From Onthophagus taurus (lineage: Eukaryota > Arthropoda > Insecta > Coleoptera > Scarabaeidae): a DNA stretch of 64,000 nt. The stretch lies in the NCBI RefSeq assembly GCF_036711975.1, contig NW_027248940.1, positions 4,836,001 to 4,900,000 on the forward strand, in the 5' to 3' direction. The position numbers and the translations under genes are program-made. Positions 24,355 through 35,389 of this stretch are shown here, one piece after another. Position 1 is the stretch's first letter, and the number at the start of each line of letters is the position of its first letter. The notes under the pieces are model-generated. The model ran no database searches, was not told where the DNA came from, and was given only the letters and a program-made list of their open reading frames with translations.

Positions 24355-25385
24355 CAGTGTGTCCCCGGATAGGTGAAACGACTCTTATAAAAGGTAAAAT
24401 TTTTTCGATATTAATTGTCATCTTTTGGGGTTTAGCCCTGCTTGATTAACGACTAATTTTGAACATATTATCAATTATTAAAAAACAAGTGAGCCTTGAC
24501 AGTGAAAGAAAAACTCTTTTTGTGGCAGGTAAAGTACCTTTTCTGTTTACAATACGTGAAAGTGTTACTAAGAAGTTTTGTTCAGAATGAAAAACTATGG
24601 GCATATGCAAATTTTCGGATTGATCGGCCTACTTTGAAAAAATCCATATCAAACAATTTTATTTCTAACAAAGACTGCCATGGAAAAACAAAATTGCTTT
24701 CCTGTCACTGTTAATCTCTCAAACTGTAATTTAGTAAACTTAAAGTGTTTTTTAAACAGAATGTTAACATTACAGGAAAAAGTTTACGTGATTCAGTGTT
24801 ATGGAACCGGGAAAAAACCGATTATTGCTTTATTTTGTGAAAAATTTCCAAATACTGCAATTAAAAGAAGTACTTGTTGGCGTTTAATCAAAAGATTTCT
24901 TACAGCAGGAAGTATTCACTCTAAGAAAAAAAAATTATGATGAAACTGATTAACTATGATCAACTGTTTTCCTTTGTGGGCGAACACACACTTAATTTCT
25001 TTTGAACATTTTCAGAACGGTTTGTTTATTTCTCCCTAATAATCTGAATCTCAAAACAAAAAGTCGTTATAAGGTACTATTGACGAAAATAATAAACAAT
25101 AGGTTTTATCAAAGTAGCCTGATGAAAATTTGCATATGGCCACAACTTTTCATTCTGAATAAAATTTCTTAGTAACATTTTACCATACTGTAAACAGAAA
25201 AGGTACTTTACCTGACACACAAGAAGTTTTAGCTTCAGTATCAACACTCACTTGTTTTTTAAAATTTGAAAATATTTTCAAAATTAGCCTTTAATCAAGC
25301 AGGCCTGAACCCCAAAAGATGACAGTTAATATCGAAAAAAAATTACGTTTTATAAGAGTCGTTTCACCTATCCGGGGACACACTG
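24355..25385. mobile_element. TA-inserting transposon with ~280-bp inverted repeats
   Basis: Ends CAGTGTGTCCCCGGATAGGT and its complement, TA at 24353-24354 and 25386-25387. Inverted homology continues about 280 bp inward on each side (GGTAAAGTACCTTTTCTGTT near 24527 against its complement near 25205). It lies within the piggyBac cysteine-rich coding sequence. Only a helix-turn-helix fragment of a mariner-like transposase remains. Total 1031 bp. Confidence 0.88.
24680..24940 (+). pseudogene. Mariner-like transposase helix-turn-helix fragment
   Basis: The frame MLTLQEKVYVIQCYGTG continues with FCEKFPNTAIKRSTCWRLIK and RFLTAGSIHSKKKK. This matches the N-terminal DNA-binding domain (the DUF4817-like helix-turn-helix: Q-K-V-F-I-V..Y, F..KFP......ST..RL...F...GSV) found in insect DD41D-type mariner relatives. 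No catalytic domain follows, so the element is non-autonomous. Confidence 0.6.
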
Positions 25386-26067
25386 TATGTGCTAGTTGTA
25401 AAAAACACGTTTGTGGTAAATGTACAGGTGTCCAAATTTCGATGGGTTTGCAGGGTATCTCAGTTATTATGAAAGATAGAAAGTTGCGGTTTTCGCGAAC
25501 CTGAGCTACTTTTTTGTGAAACTCACAATGCCGCAAACCAAATTTTCATAGACCTCTTCGTTTTTGATATACAGGGAGTATTTCAAAATTTACGATTTTC
25601 AGACATCCCCCGTATCTCGGCTATCCGGAAACTTAGTAAAAAAGTAAAAACGGGTTCTAATAGATTTTTTCACGTAGAATCCAATGATGCACGTAGAATT
25701 TTTCTAGATATCACGGTTTTTGAGTTATAAACACAACTTAGGTTTTTTTAAATGGAACCACCTATATTTTATTTTTTTATTGAACTAGAATTTTTTCAAG
25801 CTTTTCAATGATATATAATACTCTATACTTACCTTTATAATTAACCTCGAAATTAAAAAAACCACATTATTTTATAAGTAGGTTATGATAAATTAAGTGA
25901 TCGCGTTGCTAGGATACCAGAATAAACAAAGAATTTTGAAAATACTATATACTAATACTAATACTAATATTAATTATTGACTTATTAAAAAAATGTATCT
26001 ATTAAATTTTGTTTGCTAAAAACGAAAAATTATTAAAAACTAAACATTATGCAAATATAGCTTCACG

Positions 26068-26895
26068 TTACAAGAATTGTTCAGAGTTGTTACCATTTTG
26101 ATGCACACATTGTTCACAAAGTTTAGTAATGCGTTTAATTGCATTTAGAATAGTTATGGGATGTTGCTGTAAATGTGAAAAAGCATCAGTTACAGCAATT
26201 TTCAATTCCAATTTTGTTCGATTCTGGGTACTATATACCCGATTCTTGATATATCCCCATAAAAAGAAGTCCAAAATAGATAAATCAGGTGATCTTGCTG
26301 GCCATCGCGTTGGACCTTGTGTGCCTATCCACCTACCAGGAAATTCTGCAGTTAGGTTGCGACTCACTAACTGCGCATTATGAGCGGGAGCTCCGTCCTG
26401 CTGAAAATAAATATTATTTAGCCGAATAAGAGGAATATCATCCAAAATCTCTGGCAAAGCCTCTTGCAAGATGGCCAAATAGCGATTAGCGCAAAGGTTT
26501 CCTTCAAATATTTTGTAAACAATTCGTGGCCCAATAATAAAACATGCCACGCTAAAACCTCGCTCAATTATAATATGTTGGTTTTCTTGATGCCAATGCC
26601 TGTTATTATGACGATTATAGATTCCTGTGCTGGTAAAATATGCCTCATCAGACCATATAATAGAGGAACTAAATTCAATATTATTTTGTGCATGGTTCAA
26701 ATACCAGTTACAGAATTCCAAACGTCGTTCGGCATCTCCCGGGTGTAAGTGGTGAACTATTTGTTCTTTGTAGGGTTTATATTTATACTTTTTTAGAATC
26801 GCACAGGCTGTCGATTTTTTAATTCCAACGTGACATTCAATTTCCCTACATAATGTTTTCAGGAAAGCAGTGATGTATAAGAGGAAATTCCAGCG
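26068..26895 (-). pseudogene. DD41D mariner-type transposase, N-terminally truncated
   Basis: Open from about 26895 (LLYITAFLKTLCREIECHVG) through KKSTACAILKKYKYKPYKE to the stop at 26068. Catalytic residues: first Asp in IIWSDEAYF, second in YFQQDGAPAH, third in SPDLSILDFFLWG. I count 41 residues between the second and third Asp, the DD41D arrangement. The helix-turn-helix part expected upstream is absent, and no start methionine is evident. All three acidic residues survive, so this is a recently truncated copy or one whose first exon was lost. Confidence 0.85.
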
Positions 26896-27605
26896 CCAGA
26901 GTATAACATCCTAAAGAAATAAAAGAAAATTATTACCAAAGAAACAACTTTTTAAGCAGTCAATTTCAAGTTTAGACAGACTAAAACAATCCTTTTTTTT
27001 TGAGCCAATATGACAACGAAGGAAGAAGGTTGCAGGGGAGGCGTTATACACTTGAGACAAAATATTGGCATTACATTTAATGCTACAAAATGGAAAGGGG
27101 TATAAGGTGTTATAAAGTGTAAAATTACAGTGTGAGGAATAAACAGATTAACACCGTATTTTTAACATCTTTTAACAAAGTTATTTTGACATTCAAATGT
27201 GTTGCAACCTATTAGAATTTAGTTAAATTTACCACTTCTTCGCGGTAATATTTCATCTTATATCGAAAGAGTTAAATCACTTCGTAAAATTTTTAACAGT
27301 TATCATTAATCATTAGATTATTACACATTGTTTATAGTTATTGTTCTTTTATATTAAAATAAGACTTTATGGTTATGATAATAATTTTAATAAAAAGATT
27401 ATTAAAATCCACAAATGTCTTTATTTTTTTTATTTAATTCCACACAAAAAAATTAGAAAATTTTATATTTAAGATTTATCACGTTAGCCGCTATTTAATA
27501 TTAGTATTGGTCCGAGCCGTTCGGAGCGCTGGTGCTGTGTACAAAAATTTTACGTAAATGTCACATCTATATAAGTTATCTATGACAGTAATTAACTATA
27601 TTTAC
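26896..27605. other. Interior of the DD41D element without gene
   Basis: AT-rich; I see no coding frame matching the missing transposase N-terminus and no clear nested element. Confidence 0.4.
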
Positions 27606-27645
27606 TTTGTTTATTCCGGTATCCTAGCAACGCGATCACTTAATA

Positions 27646-27906
27646 GACAACCTAAGCCTTGACGTAACAGAGATGGGCGGAGCTTATATCGACTCCAAAC
27701 ATTTTCATAGCTAACTGTGTTGCTAACGGTAAATCACCATATGCAATTTTTCAATTAGTGTTAAAATAAAATAAACTAAGTGACTTTTTATGACATTTCA
27801 AATGACATTTTTATTACGGTTTATCATTAGCAACTGTGGTTAGCAACGAAATTGTTTGGAGTCGATATAAGCTCCGCCCATCTCTGTGACGTCATGCTAG
27901 GCAGTC
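27646..27906. mobile_element. MITE, 261 bp, nested in mariner inverted repeat
   Basis: Inverted termini: left GACAACCTAAGCCTTGACGT, right complement of GACTGCCTAGCATGACGTCA, both followed by CAGAGATGGGCGGAGCTTAT; paired arms reach about 45 bp. TA at 27644-27645 and 27907-27908. The homologous left arm of the host mariner (around 25880-25900) lacks it, so the empty site can be seen within the same element. Confidence 0.92.
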
Positions 27907-28477
27907 TATTTATCATTATTGCCTACTTATAAAATAATGTATTTTTTTTCAATTTCGAGGTTAATTATAAAGGTAAGTATAGAGTATTATATATCATTGA
28001 AAAGCTTGAAAAAAATCCAGTTCAATAAAAAAATAAAATATAGGTGGTTCCATTTAAAAAAACCTAAGTTGTGTTTATAACTCAAAAACCGTGATGACTA
28101 GAAAAATTCTACGTGCACCATTGGATTCTCCGTGAAAAAATCTATTAGAACCCGTTTTTACTTTTTTACTAAGTTTCCGGATAGCCGAGATACGGGGGGT
28201 GTCTGAAAATCATAAATTTTGAAATACCAAAAACAGAGGTCTATGAAAATTTGGTTTGCGGCATTATAAGTTTCACAAAAAAGTAGCTCAGGTTCGCGAA
28301 AACCGCAACTTTCTATCTTTCATAATAACTGAGATATCCTGCAAACCCATCGAAATTTGGACACCCTGTACATTGAAAAAAAAATCTGTATGTCAAAATT
28401 GTGGTGATCTAAATAATAACTAAACCTAAATAACAAACAAATAATATTATTACTTTTTATGTAAATAGATGTATATA

Positions 28478-29948
28478 CAGGGTTCCCCATAATAGACTAC
28501 CCATTTTATTTTATTAATAAATTCCCTATGAGATAACTAAATAAGTTTTTCTCTGTGGGAATATCTTCTGTAGTCTTTGGGATTTAAGTTAATTATTAAT
28601 CAAGTAGTCGCCTGTCACAAATAAGTTTTAAATTATTAATTATTATTATCGAGATAATATTCGATATTATTTTTAGTTTCGTCATTTTTTTTCAACATCT
28701 GTTTGAACTTTCATGGATTACTCAGTCCAACAACGTGTGTTTTGTGTAGAAACTTACATTAGAAGCAATTCGATAGAAGAAGTTAGGCGTGCATTCCGGC
28801 GTCAGTTTAATAACAACAATAGGGGTCACACGCCAAATCGTAAAACTGTTAAGTTATGGGTTCGTCATTGGCGTGAAAATGGTTCTGTACAAGATTTGAA
28901 GAAGCCTGGACGTCGAAGAACAATTCGTACACCAGAAAATATTGAACGAGTTAGAATTGCGTTTACAAGAAGTCCTAAAAGGTCTGCTAATCTACAAAGC
29001 CTTATCCTAGGAATATCAAAGGGAAGCTTAGATCGAATTATTCGAAAGGATTTAAAATTTCATCCCTATAAGTACCAAATGGCACAGCACCTTAGCAATC
29101 AAGATAAAGAAGCAAGGTTAGCATTTTGTCAAGAATTTTTGGATTTACATCAAGTAAATTGTGAATTGCTCCACAATCTCCTAATGAGCGACGAAGCAAA
29201 TTTTTATTTGAATGGCATGGTTAATAAACAGAATTTTAGATACTGGTCAAATGAAAATCCTCGTGAAATCTTTACACAGAACCTCCATAATCCAAAAGTT
29301 ATTGTGTGGTGTGGAGTAGGATCTTTTGGTATTATTGGTCCATATTTTTTTGAGGATGAAAATAACCGCGCTGTAACAGTAACATCCGAGCGCTACGTAA
29401 ACATGCTAGAGACATTCCTCATTCCAGAATTAAATAGACGAGGATTACTAAACAATCCCTTACTATTCCAACAAGATGGGGCAACAGCTCAAACCGCCAG
29501 AAACTCAATGAGGGTTCTGCGAGAAATGTTTAATGGTCGACTCATTTCTCGATTCGGAGATTTACCTTGGCCTTCGAGGTCCCCCGACTTAACGGCACCC
29601 GATTTTTTCCTGTGGGGATATTTAAAAGCCAAAGTGTTTGCGAGTCGTCCAGGTACAATCGAGGAACTCAAAGTCAAAATTCGTGAAGAAGTTGAAGGAA
29701 TAGACGAAGGTTTGCTACGCCGTGTAATGAACCACTTTTTATCTAATATTGAAAAATGTGTTGAAGTTGGTGGAGGTCAATTAGAAGACGTGATTTTTAA
29801 AAGTTAGAATTAAATTAGCCAAATATTTATAAGTTATCATAAATCCCAAAAAGTTAGCTGTAATTTAGTATAATAAAAAGTTTGTTTTGTTAACTAAAAA
29901 AATTTTAATTCAAATTTCGAAATGGGTAGCCTATTATAGGGAACCCTG
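28478..29948 (+). mobile_element. DD41D mariner-like element, possibly autonomous
   Basis: 1471 bp with ~30-bp inverted ends (CAGGGTTCCCCATAATAGAC and the complement of CAGGGTTCCCTATAATAGGC, each followed by TACCCATTT) and TA at 28476-28477 and 29949-29950. One uninterrupted transposase frame fills it. Short terminal repeats contrast with the 280- and 510-bp repeats of its neighbours. Confidence 0.95.
28713..29807 (+). CDS. DD41D mariner-like transposase, intact frame
   Basis: 364 codons with no stop or frameshift. N-terminal helix-turn-helix (VFCVETYIRSNSIEEVRRAF ... GHTPNRKTVKLWVRHW ... NGSVQDLKKPGRRR), a second DNA-binding region at about residues 80-125 (ISKGSLDRIIRKDLKFHPYK), then the catalytic core. 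First Asp in LLMSDEANFYLNG, second in LFQQDGATAQ, third in SPDLTAPDFFLWG, with 41 residues between second and third. The expected product cuts and pastes the element at TA sites. ATG at 28713 is the first in frame and lies about 235 bp inside the element, giving normal family length. Sequence alone cannot show activity. Confidence 0.95.
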   Translation: MDYSVQQRVFCVETYIRSNSIEEVRRAFRRQFNNNNRGHTPNRKTVKLWVRHWRENGSVQDLKKPGRRRTIRTPENIERVRIAFTRSPKRSANLQSLILGISKGSLDRIIRKDLKFHPYKYQMAQHLSNQDKEARLAFCQEFLDLHQVNCELLHNLLMSDEANFYLNGMVNKQNFRYWSNENPREIFTQNLHNPKVIVWCGVGSFGIIGPYFFEDENNRAVTVTSERYVNMLETFLIPELNRRGLLNNPLLFQQDGATAQTARNSMRVLREMFNGRLISRFGDLPWPSRSPDLTAPDFFLWGYLKAKVFASRPGTIEELKVKIREEVEGIDEGLLRRVMNHFLSNIEKCVEVGGGQLEDVIFKS

Positions 29949-30212
29949 TATTTAAAACTTTTCTCTGCATTTTTATATTTCCTCAACTATACAACAACTC
30001 TTGGTAGTTCTAGTGTTAATCAGTCTTTCGAATCGGTGCAGTAATATATCAGCGCGACAGGTAGGTAAACGTCCCGAGGTTTTCATGCCATAGCTGGGAT
30101 TCGTCAAAATGCCTAAGTGTACTTCGGTTATGGAGATTCTGCGGGGCGCAAGTTAAGAAGCTGTGAGACATAGTTCCCGACTAAGGTAGGCTTCTTAGAC
30201 AACGAATAAAAG
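29949..30212. other. Unassigned, GC-richer interval
   Basis: No gene seen. Its composition is less AT-rich than the surroundings and it runs directly into the 142-bp repeats, so it may be part of one older unrecognised element. Confidence 0.35.
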
Positions 30213-30605
30213 CCCCGGAATATAGGAAATGGTTAGAAAAATTTCATTTTCGGATCTGAAACAATAGGCGACCAGGAATACGATGCCGTTGAAATAGATC
30301 GATTAGAAACCCCGAACAGACCGAAATTTGCGATTGTTTGAAGAAAAACTATTTTCCCGGAATATAAGAAGTGGTTAGGAAAATTTTCTTTTTGAATCTG
30401 AAGTAAATGGGCACCAAGAATACGATGCCGTAGAAATTAGATCGATTAAAAACACTGAACGAGCCGAATTTTGCGAAAGTTTGAAGAAAATCGATTTTCC
30501 CGAAAAATAAGAAATGGTTAGGAAAATTTTCTTTCCGAATCTGAAGCAAGAAGCCACCGGGAATACGATGCTGTTGAAATTAGATCGATTGAATACCCCG
30601 ATCAC
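30213..30605. repeat. Three-copy tandem repeat, ~142-bp unit
   Basis: CCCGGAATATAGGAAATGGT at 30213 recurs with variation at 30356 and 30499; each unit contains GGAATACGATGC, GATCGATT and TTTGAAGAAAA. The third unit is incomplete. Frames reading through it are repetitive and not supported as genes. Confidence 0.88.
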
Positions 30606-30880
30606 GCATTTTTTTCAGTTTAAAATCTATGGCCAACTTCACACGCGTACTTTTTTTTTGACCTAACAAGGTAGAAACCTCCCTTAATATACAGGATTAA
30701 TGGCCTGGGAATAAAATTACACGTCATAATTCAAAGAACAAGAATGGAAATATTAAATCATAATTTTTAGCAAATAAAACAACATCTCTATATCAAAATC
30801 TATATACACATTTCTTAATCAGTCACCAGAACCTCATTTGCTGCCTAAATTATGTTACAGTTTCCACATTAATTTAATTA
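30606..30880. other. 3' flank of BORCS5
   Basis: No gene. It should hold the minus-strand 3' untranslated region of the gene ending at 30881; I see no canonical AATAAA on that strand. Confidence 0.4.
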
Positions 30881-31708
30881 TCACCCAGTCGTCCACACAA
30901 ACGGTTCCAAACGATCCTCAATGTCCAAATAATCATTCAACGTCTCAATCGACTCCAAAGTTTGATTCAAAATCATATGACACCGATTTAATTGGTGCGA
31001 TAACTCTTGGATTTTCATTAATCGTTCGGCGTATCGCGAATATTTCTTTTGCCGGTCAGTCGCGACGGACATAATCCCTTGGATTTCAGCGTCCGTTTCT
31101 TTAATCCGTTGTGTAATTTGATTTTGTTCGGTTGAAACTAAAGTGGCGCACGAATTTAAATGATCTTGATAGCGGAGACAAAGTTTTGTCAACGGGATCG
31201 GATCCAAACGTTCCAAAACTTCGGGATCTCTCGCTGCGGGGAGATTTAAAGTTGCTCGCATTATCGGTAAAAACATTGGGATACTCTTAAACAAAATAAT
31301 CAAATTAAATAAGTATTACTTAAAGGGTTAAATATTTACTTGTAGTTTTAAAATGTCGGGATCTCTTTCAACGTTAGGCCCCACAAGGGCTGGTTTTACA
31401 ACAACGATGCTATGAGTCGAAGACTTTTTGATGCTTTTTTGTTGTAATTTCCGCTGTACTGGTTTCGATTTGTTTATTTGCTTGTTAGTTAGTTTGGGGG
31501 AATCTCCTATTGGGCGATTTACGGTGTAACTAATGTAGGGTAAATCGGAATCGCTACAAATACTGGGGCCCGGAGATGTTGATCCGGGTCTCTCCACATC
31601 ATTACTTGACTCTGGATTTGCGATTGTATGCTGTTTGCGTAATACATTATTTGGTTGTTTATCACTGTGCAAGCTATTTTGGCGCAAATTTGATTGCTCA
31701 GAACCCAT
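30881..31708 (-). CDS. BORCS5: BORC complex subunit 5 (LOH12CR1/myrlysin) orthologue
   Basis: Two exons on the minus strand: 31708-31340 (123 codons) and 31285-30881 (134 codons plus stop), joined across a 54-bp GT...AG intron (CAA|GTAAAT, TTTAAG|AGT). Product 257 residues. It opens MGSEQS, the N-myristoylation signal that tethers this subunit to lysosomes. A low-complexity Ser/Pro/Lys linker follows, then DPDILKLQ, and after the splice LCLRYQDHLNSC, RQKKYSRYAERL and GDRLEP-like EDRLEPF at the end; these blocks match vertebrate BORCS5 in the same order. Helical heptad-like segments span the C-terminal half. BORC recruits Arl8 and couples lysosomes to kinesins. The N-terminal linker is longer than in the human protein (about 196 residues). 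Intact. Confidence 0.95.
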
Positions 31709-31744
31709 TTTTAAACACTTTTAAAGAATTTATTGATTTATTTA

Positions 31745-32035
31745 TATTTTGAGGTTATGTAACGTGGCGACATCTTCTGATAAAATTTTGTAAGTTAATT
31801 ATTTATTTAATATTAATTATATTTATTTATAATTTTTGGGGAAAATAAGTTGGGGAATAAATGTTGCTTTAATTGATTGTTTTAAATAAAATTTTTATTT
31901 TATTAAAACGGATTAATTAATTTATTTGTGTTTTTAGAATTTGTAAAGTGGCGACATCTGTTGGAAAATTAATATAATTTAATTATTTAATATAAATTAT
32001 ATTTATTTATAATTTATTGGTGAAATATGAAAAGT
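31745..32035. repeat. Diverged tandem duplication, ~200-bp unit
   Basis: GTGGCGACATCTTCTGATAA at 31764 and GTGGCGACATCTGTTGGAAA at 31954 begin similar stretches that share TTAATTATTTA-TATAAATTATATTTATTTATAA. It lies just upstream of the BORCS5 start, so the copy nearest the gene may overlap its promoter. Confidence 0.7.
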
Positions 32036-32079
32036 TACTTTAATTTTCTATTTTGAATAAAAAAATTAGGGAATTGTAT

Positions 32080-34033
32080 ATGCTTAAAGTTATTGTATAA
32101 AAAACGCCGTTAATTGTATAAAAAGTACAAGAAATTGTTATAATTCAAGCATTTAATGTTATATAAATTCATAACTTATTTAATAATCGGTTTGGAATCA
32201 TGAAATTATCAGGAATTATGTTAAAAAGTATGTAGATTCGATTAAAAGAAGCGAAACTGCTCTCAAAATTGAGATTAAACTCTTCTGGGTGATTAAATCA
32301 AAAAGAATCAAAAATCAATGCGTTTTTGTTATAAAATATCATAACTTTTTAAATATTAAGTTGGAATCTTCAAATTTTTAAGGGAAGCTCTAAAAAGGGT
32401 GTAGATTTAAATAAAAAATACGATTCTGTTTCAAGAGTTGTTTATAAAAACGTTTTAGGTGCTTAAAGTTGAAAGTACAAGAAATTGTTAGTATTCAAGC
32501 ATTTAATGTTATATAAATTCATAACATTTACTAATCAGTTTGGAATTATGAAATTTTCAGGAATTATGTTAAAAAGTGTGTAGATTCTATTAATAGAAGT
32601 GAAACTGTTCCAAAAATTGAAACTAAAGTGTTTTTGGGTGATTAAATCAAAAAGTATCGAGAATCAACGTTTTTTATTATAAAGAATCATAATAACTTTC
32701 TTAAATATCAAATTGAAATGTTCAAATTTTTAAGGGAAACTCTAAAAAGAGTGTAGATTTAAATATGAAACACGATTCTGCTTCAAAAGCTATTTATAAA
32801 AACGTTTTAGATACTTAAAGTTGATAGTATAAGAAAGCTGCAAAAATTCAAGCATTTAATGTTATATAAATTCATAACTTATTTAATGACAGGTTTGGAA
32901 TCATGAAATTTTCAGGAATTATGTTAAAAAGTGTGCAAATTCGATTAAAAGAAGCGAAATTATTCCTAAAGTTGAGACTAAATTTTCTGGGTGATTAAAT
33001 CAACAAATATCGCAAATCATCGTTTTTCGTTTTAAAAAATCATAACTTTTTTAAATATGTAATTGGAATCTTAATTTTTTTAAGATAAACTCTAAAAAGG
33101 GTGTAAATTTAAAGTATAAATACGATTCTGCTTCAAAAGCTGTTTATAAAAATGTTTTAGGTACTTAAAGTTGATAGTATAAGAAAGCTGCAAAAATGCA
33201 AGTATTTGATGTTATATAAATTCATAACTTATTTAATAATCGGTTTGGAATCATAAAATTTTCAGGAATTATGTTCAAAAGTGTGTAGGTTCGATTAAAA
33301 GAAGCGAAACTGCTCCCAAAATTGAGATTAAACTGTTCTGGGTGATTAAATTAAAAAAAAATCAAAAATCAACGTTTTTTTGTTTTAAAATGTCATAACT
33401 TTTTTAAATATTAAGTTAGAATCTTCAAAGTTGTAAGGGAAACTCTAAAAACGGTATAGATTTAAATAAAAAATACGATTCTGTTTCAAGAGTTGTTTAT
33501 AAAAACGTTTTAAGTGCTTAAAGTTGAAAGTACAAGAAATTGTTAAAATTCAAGCATTTAATGTTATATAAATTTATAAAATTTAATAATCGGTTTGGAA
33601 TCATGAAATTTTCAGGAAATATGTTAAAAAGTGTGCAGATTCGATTAAAAGAAGCGAAATTATTCCTAAAGTTGAGACTAAATTTTCTGGGTGATTAAAT
33701 CAACAAATATCGCAAGTCATCGTTTTTCGTTTTAAAAAATCATAACTTTTTTAAATATGCAATTGGAATCTTAAATTTTTTAAGATAAACTCTAAAATGG
33801 GTGTAAATTTAAATTAGAAATACGATTCTACTTCAAAAGCTGTCTATGAAAACGTTTTAGGTACTTAAAGTTGATAGTATAAGAAAGCTGCAAAAATTCA
33901 AACATTTAATGTTATATAAATTCATAACTTATTTAATAATCGGTTTGGAATCATTAAATTTTCAGGAATTATGTTAAAGAGTATGTAGGTTCGATTAAAA
34001 GAAGCGAAGCTGCTCCCAAAATTGAGATTAAAC
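32080..34033. repeat. Satellite array 3, left block (~350-bp dimer)
   Basis: About 5.5 units; GCATTTAATGTTATATAA-type marks at 32148, 32508, 32852, 33200, 33553 and 33901. Each unit is two related halves of about 175 bp: one with CATAACTTATTTAATAATCG and GAATCATGAAATTTTCAGG, the other with CATAACTTTTTTAAATAT and GAATCTTCAAATTTTTAAGG. The block ends at the LTR element; AAAC (34030-34033) is its target duplication. Confidence 0.95.
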
Positions 34034-34821
34034 TGTCACAAACTAGCTCTCGAGAACTGCTCGTTTCCCGTAGTGGGTTTCCTAGCTAGGTCCACGGAGC
34101 GGCTCGCGTACCCAACTGTCCACGCACTACCGTTTTCTTGATAGCTAGCAATGACTGAGTTAGGGTTTGGCACACTGCATTCGTTCACTTGAAAGCGAAC
34201 GGCAGTAATTTGAAATTAAGAATAAAAATAGATTGAAAGAAAACGAAATTTCACTGCTAAAGAATAAGTTTGCTTTATTTTTGAACAAGAACGTATTATA
34301 TTATATATAAAAAAAAACAACTGACAAAGGTTTTAAAAAGTAAAAATTACATGACATAAGCTATTCAACAACATCATTACGAAATTTGCCGAGGTGGTTA
34401 GCAGGTTCAATGAGAAATCGGAAGTTTAAGATTTTAATAACGCTTACCCGTTTGTTAAAGTAAAATATTCATCGAAGAAAGAGAATCCAATTCAACGAAT
34501 TTTATAACTAAATTGCTATAAGTTCAAATCGCACGACTCGAATTTAAAAACACAACAAAAACTTTAATTTCCCGGTTTCGCCCGATGCTTTTCTGTTCCA
34601 ATCCCGTAACCGACTCCCCGATTTTTTCTTCATTTCTCCCCTGCTCCATCTACTCTAACTGCCACCTCGGCACATTCCTGCCAGAACCGCCTACGTAGTA
34701 TTTAGTCTGGACCCTCGGTTCTCAAGACGCAACTTCGTAATTAAATTACAAAGTTCTGCCTGTATTGCGTTTTATTATTTTTTTTTAATCGCTTTCGAAT
34801 CCCAAAATGCGGTTTGTTACA
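34034..34821 (-). repeat. 3' LTR of the Gypsy element
   Basis: 788 bp, nearly identical to 43206-43993. Differences I can see include GAACAAGAACG versus GAAAAAGAACG and a small cluster near AAATCGCACG. Termini are TG...CA on either strand. Confidence 0.97.
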
Positions 34822-34837
34822 TCCCTCCCACCTTTTT
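34822..34837 (-). other. Polypurine tract next to 3' LTR
   Basis: On the minus strand AAAAAGGTGGGAGGGA abuts the LTR start; this is where plus-strand DNA synthesis is primed. Confidence 0.8.
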
Positions 34838-35389
34838 AAAAGAAGGCTCCCCTAAGAGCCTTATTTATGATACCAAAATGAACAATACAAACCGCATTCT
34901 AGTATTTCCGATATCTACTTGAAATCTTAAGAATCAACAATCTCAATCGTTACAAAAAGTCTACATCTAAACACTTCTCAGTAACATAGAGTCCAATTTT
35001 CACATAATTTTAATTACGAAAACACATTTTTAATGATATTCTTTTGAAACAAAAAGTCAATTTTTTTTTTTTTTTTTTTTTCATATGCATTTTAGTCACT
35101 TTCTTAAGAGTCTTTCACCGATTTTAAACTTAATTTATTAAAAATTATTTTAAAAGTTGTAACATAGTCCTTCACACCAAAACGTTTAAGAACTACCACG
35201 CACGCACAGTCAAGTAGTCGAAGTAGAGAAGCTGTCATCACATCTCGGGGCGACCTGACGGGTGCTACTACATTTGTTCGGTGGAAAATAAACATGTTCT
35301 CAGCTGGCTCCATTTATGTGTCGACGATAAGACATTGTTGATTTATTTAGAATGTTTTTTTTTTTTTTTTTTTTTTTATTTAATGATTA

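Larger units (their letters stand above)
25425..28368 (-). mobile_element. DD41D mariner-like element with ~510-bp inverted repeats
   Basis: Ends CAGGTGTCCAAATTTCGATG (left) and the complement of CAGGGTGTCCAAATTTCGAT (right), flanked by TA at 25423-25424 and 28369-28370. Inverted repeats extend to about 25938 and 27606 respectively, the right arm carrying a 261-bp MITE. Transposase remnant at 26068-26895. The 2944-bp element interrupts the piggyBac frame. Confidence 0.9.
24050..28435 (+). pseudogene. piggyBac transposase 3' end, split by two transposons
   Basis: Three separated pieces read as the end of one piggyBac-type transposase. Piece 1 (24050-24354): MCREF, then GWPLQVFF and, after a frame change, LAAINAWVLYNETTDENISR. 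Piece 2 (25388-25424): CASCKKHVCGKCT. Piece 3 (28371-28430): LKKKSVCQNCGDLN, then stop. The cysteine pairs form the C-terminal cysteine-rich domain of piggyBac. Removing 24355-25385 and 25425-28368, each with one TA copy, makes the cysteine-rich frame continuous. The upstream part was probably lost or displaced at the long-TIR element ending at 23984. Frameshifts make it inactive. Confidence 0.8.
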
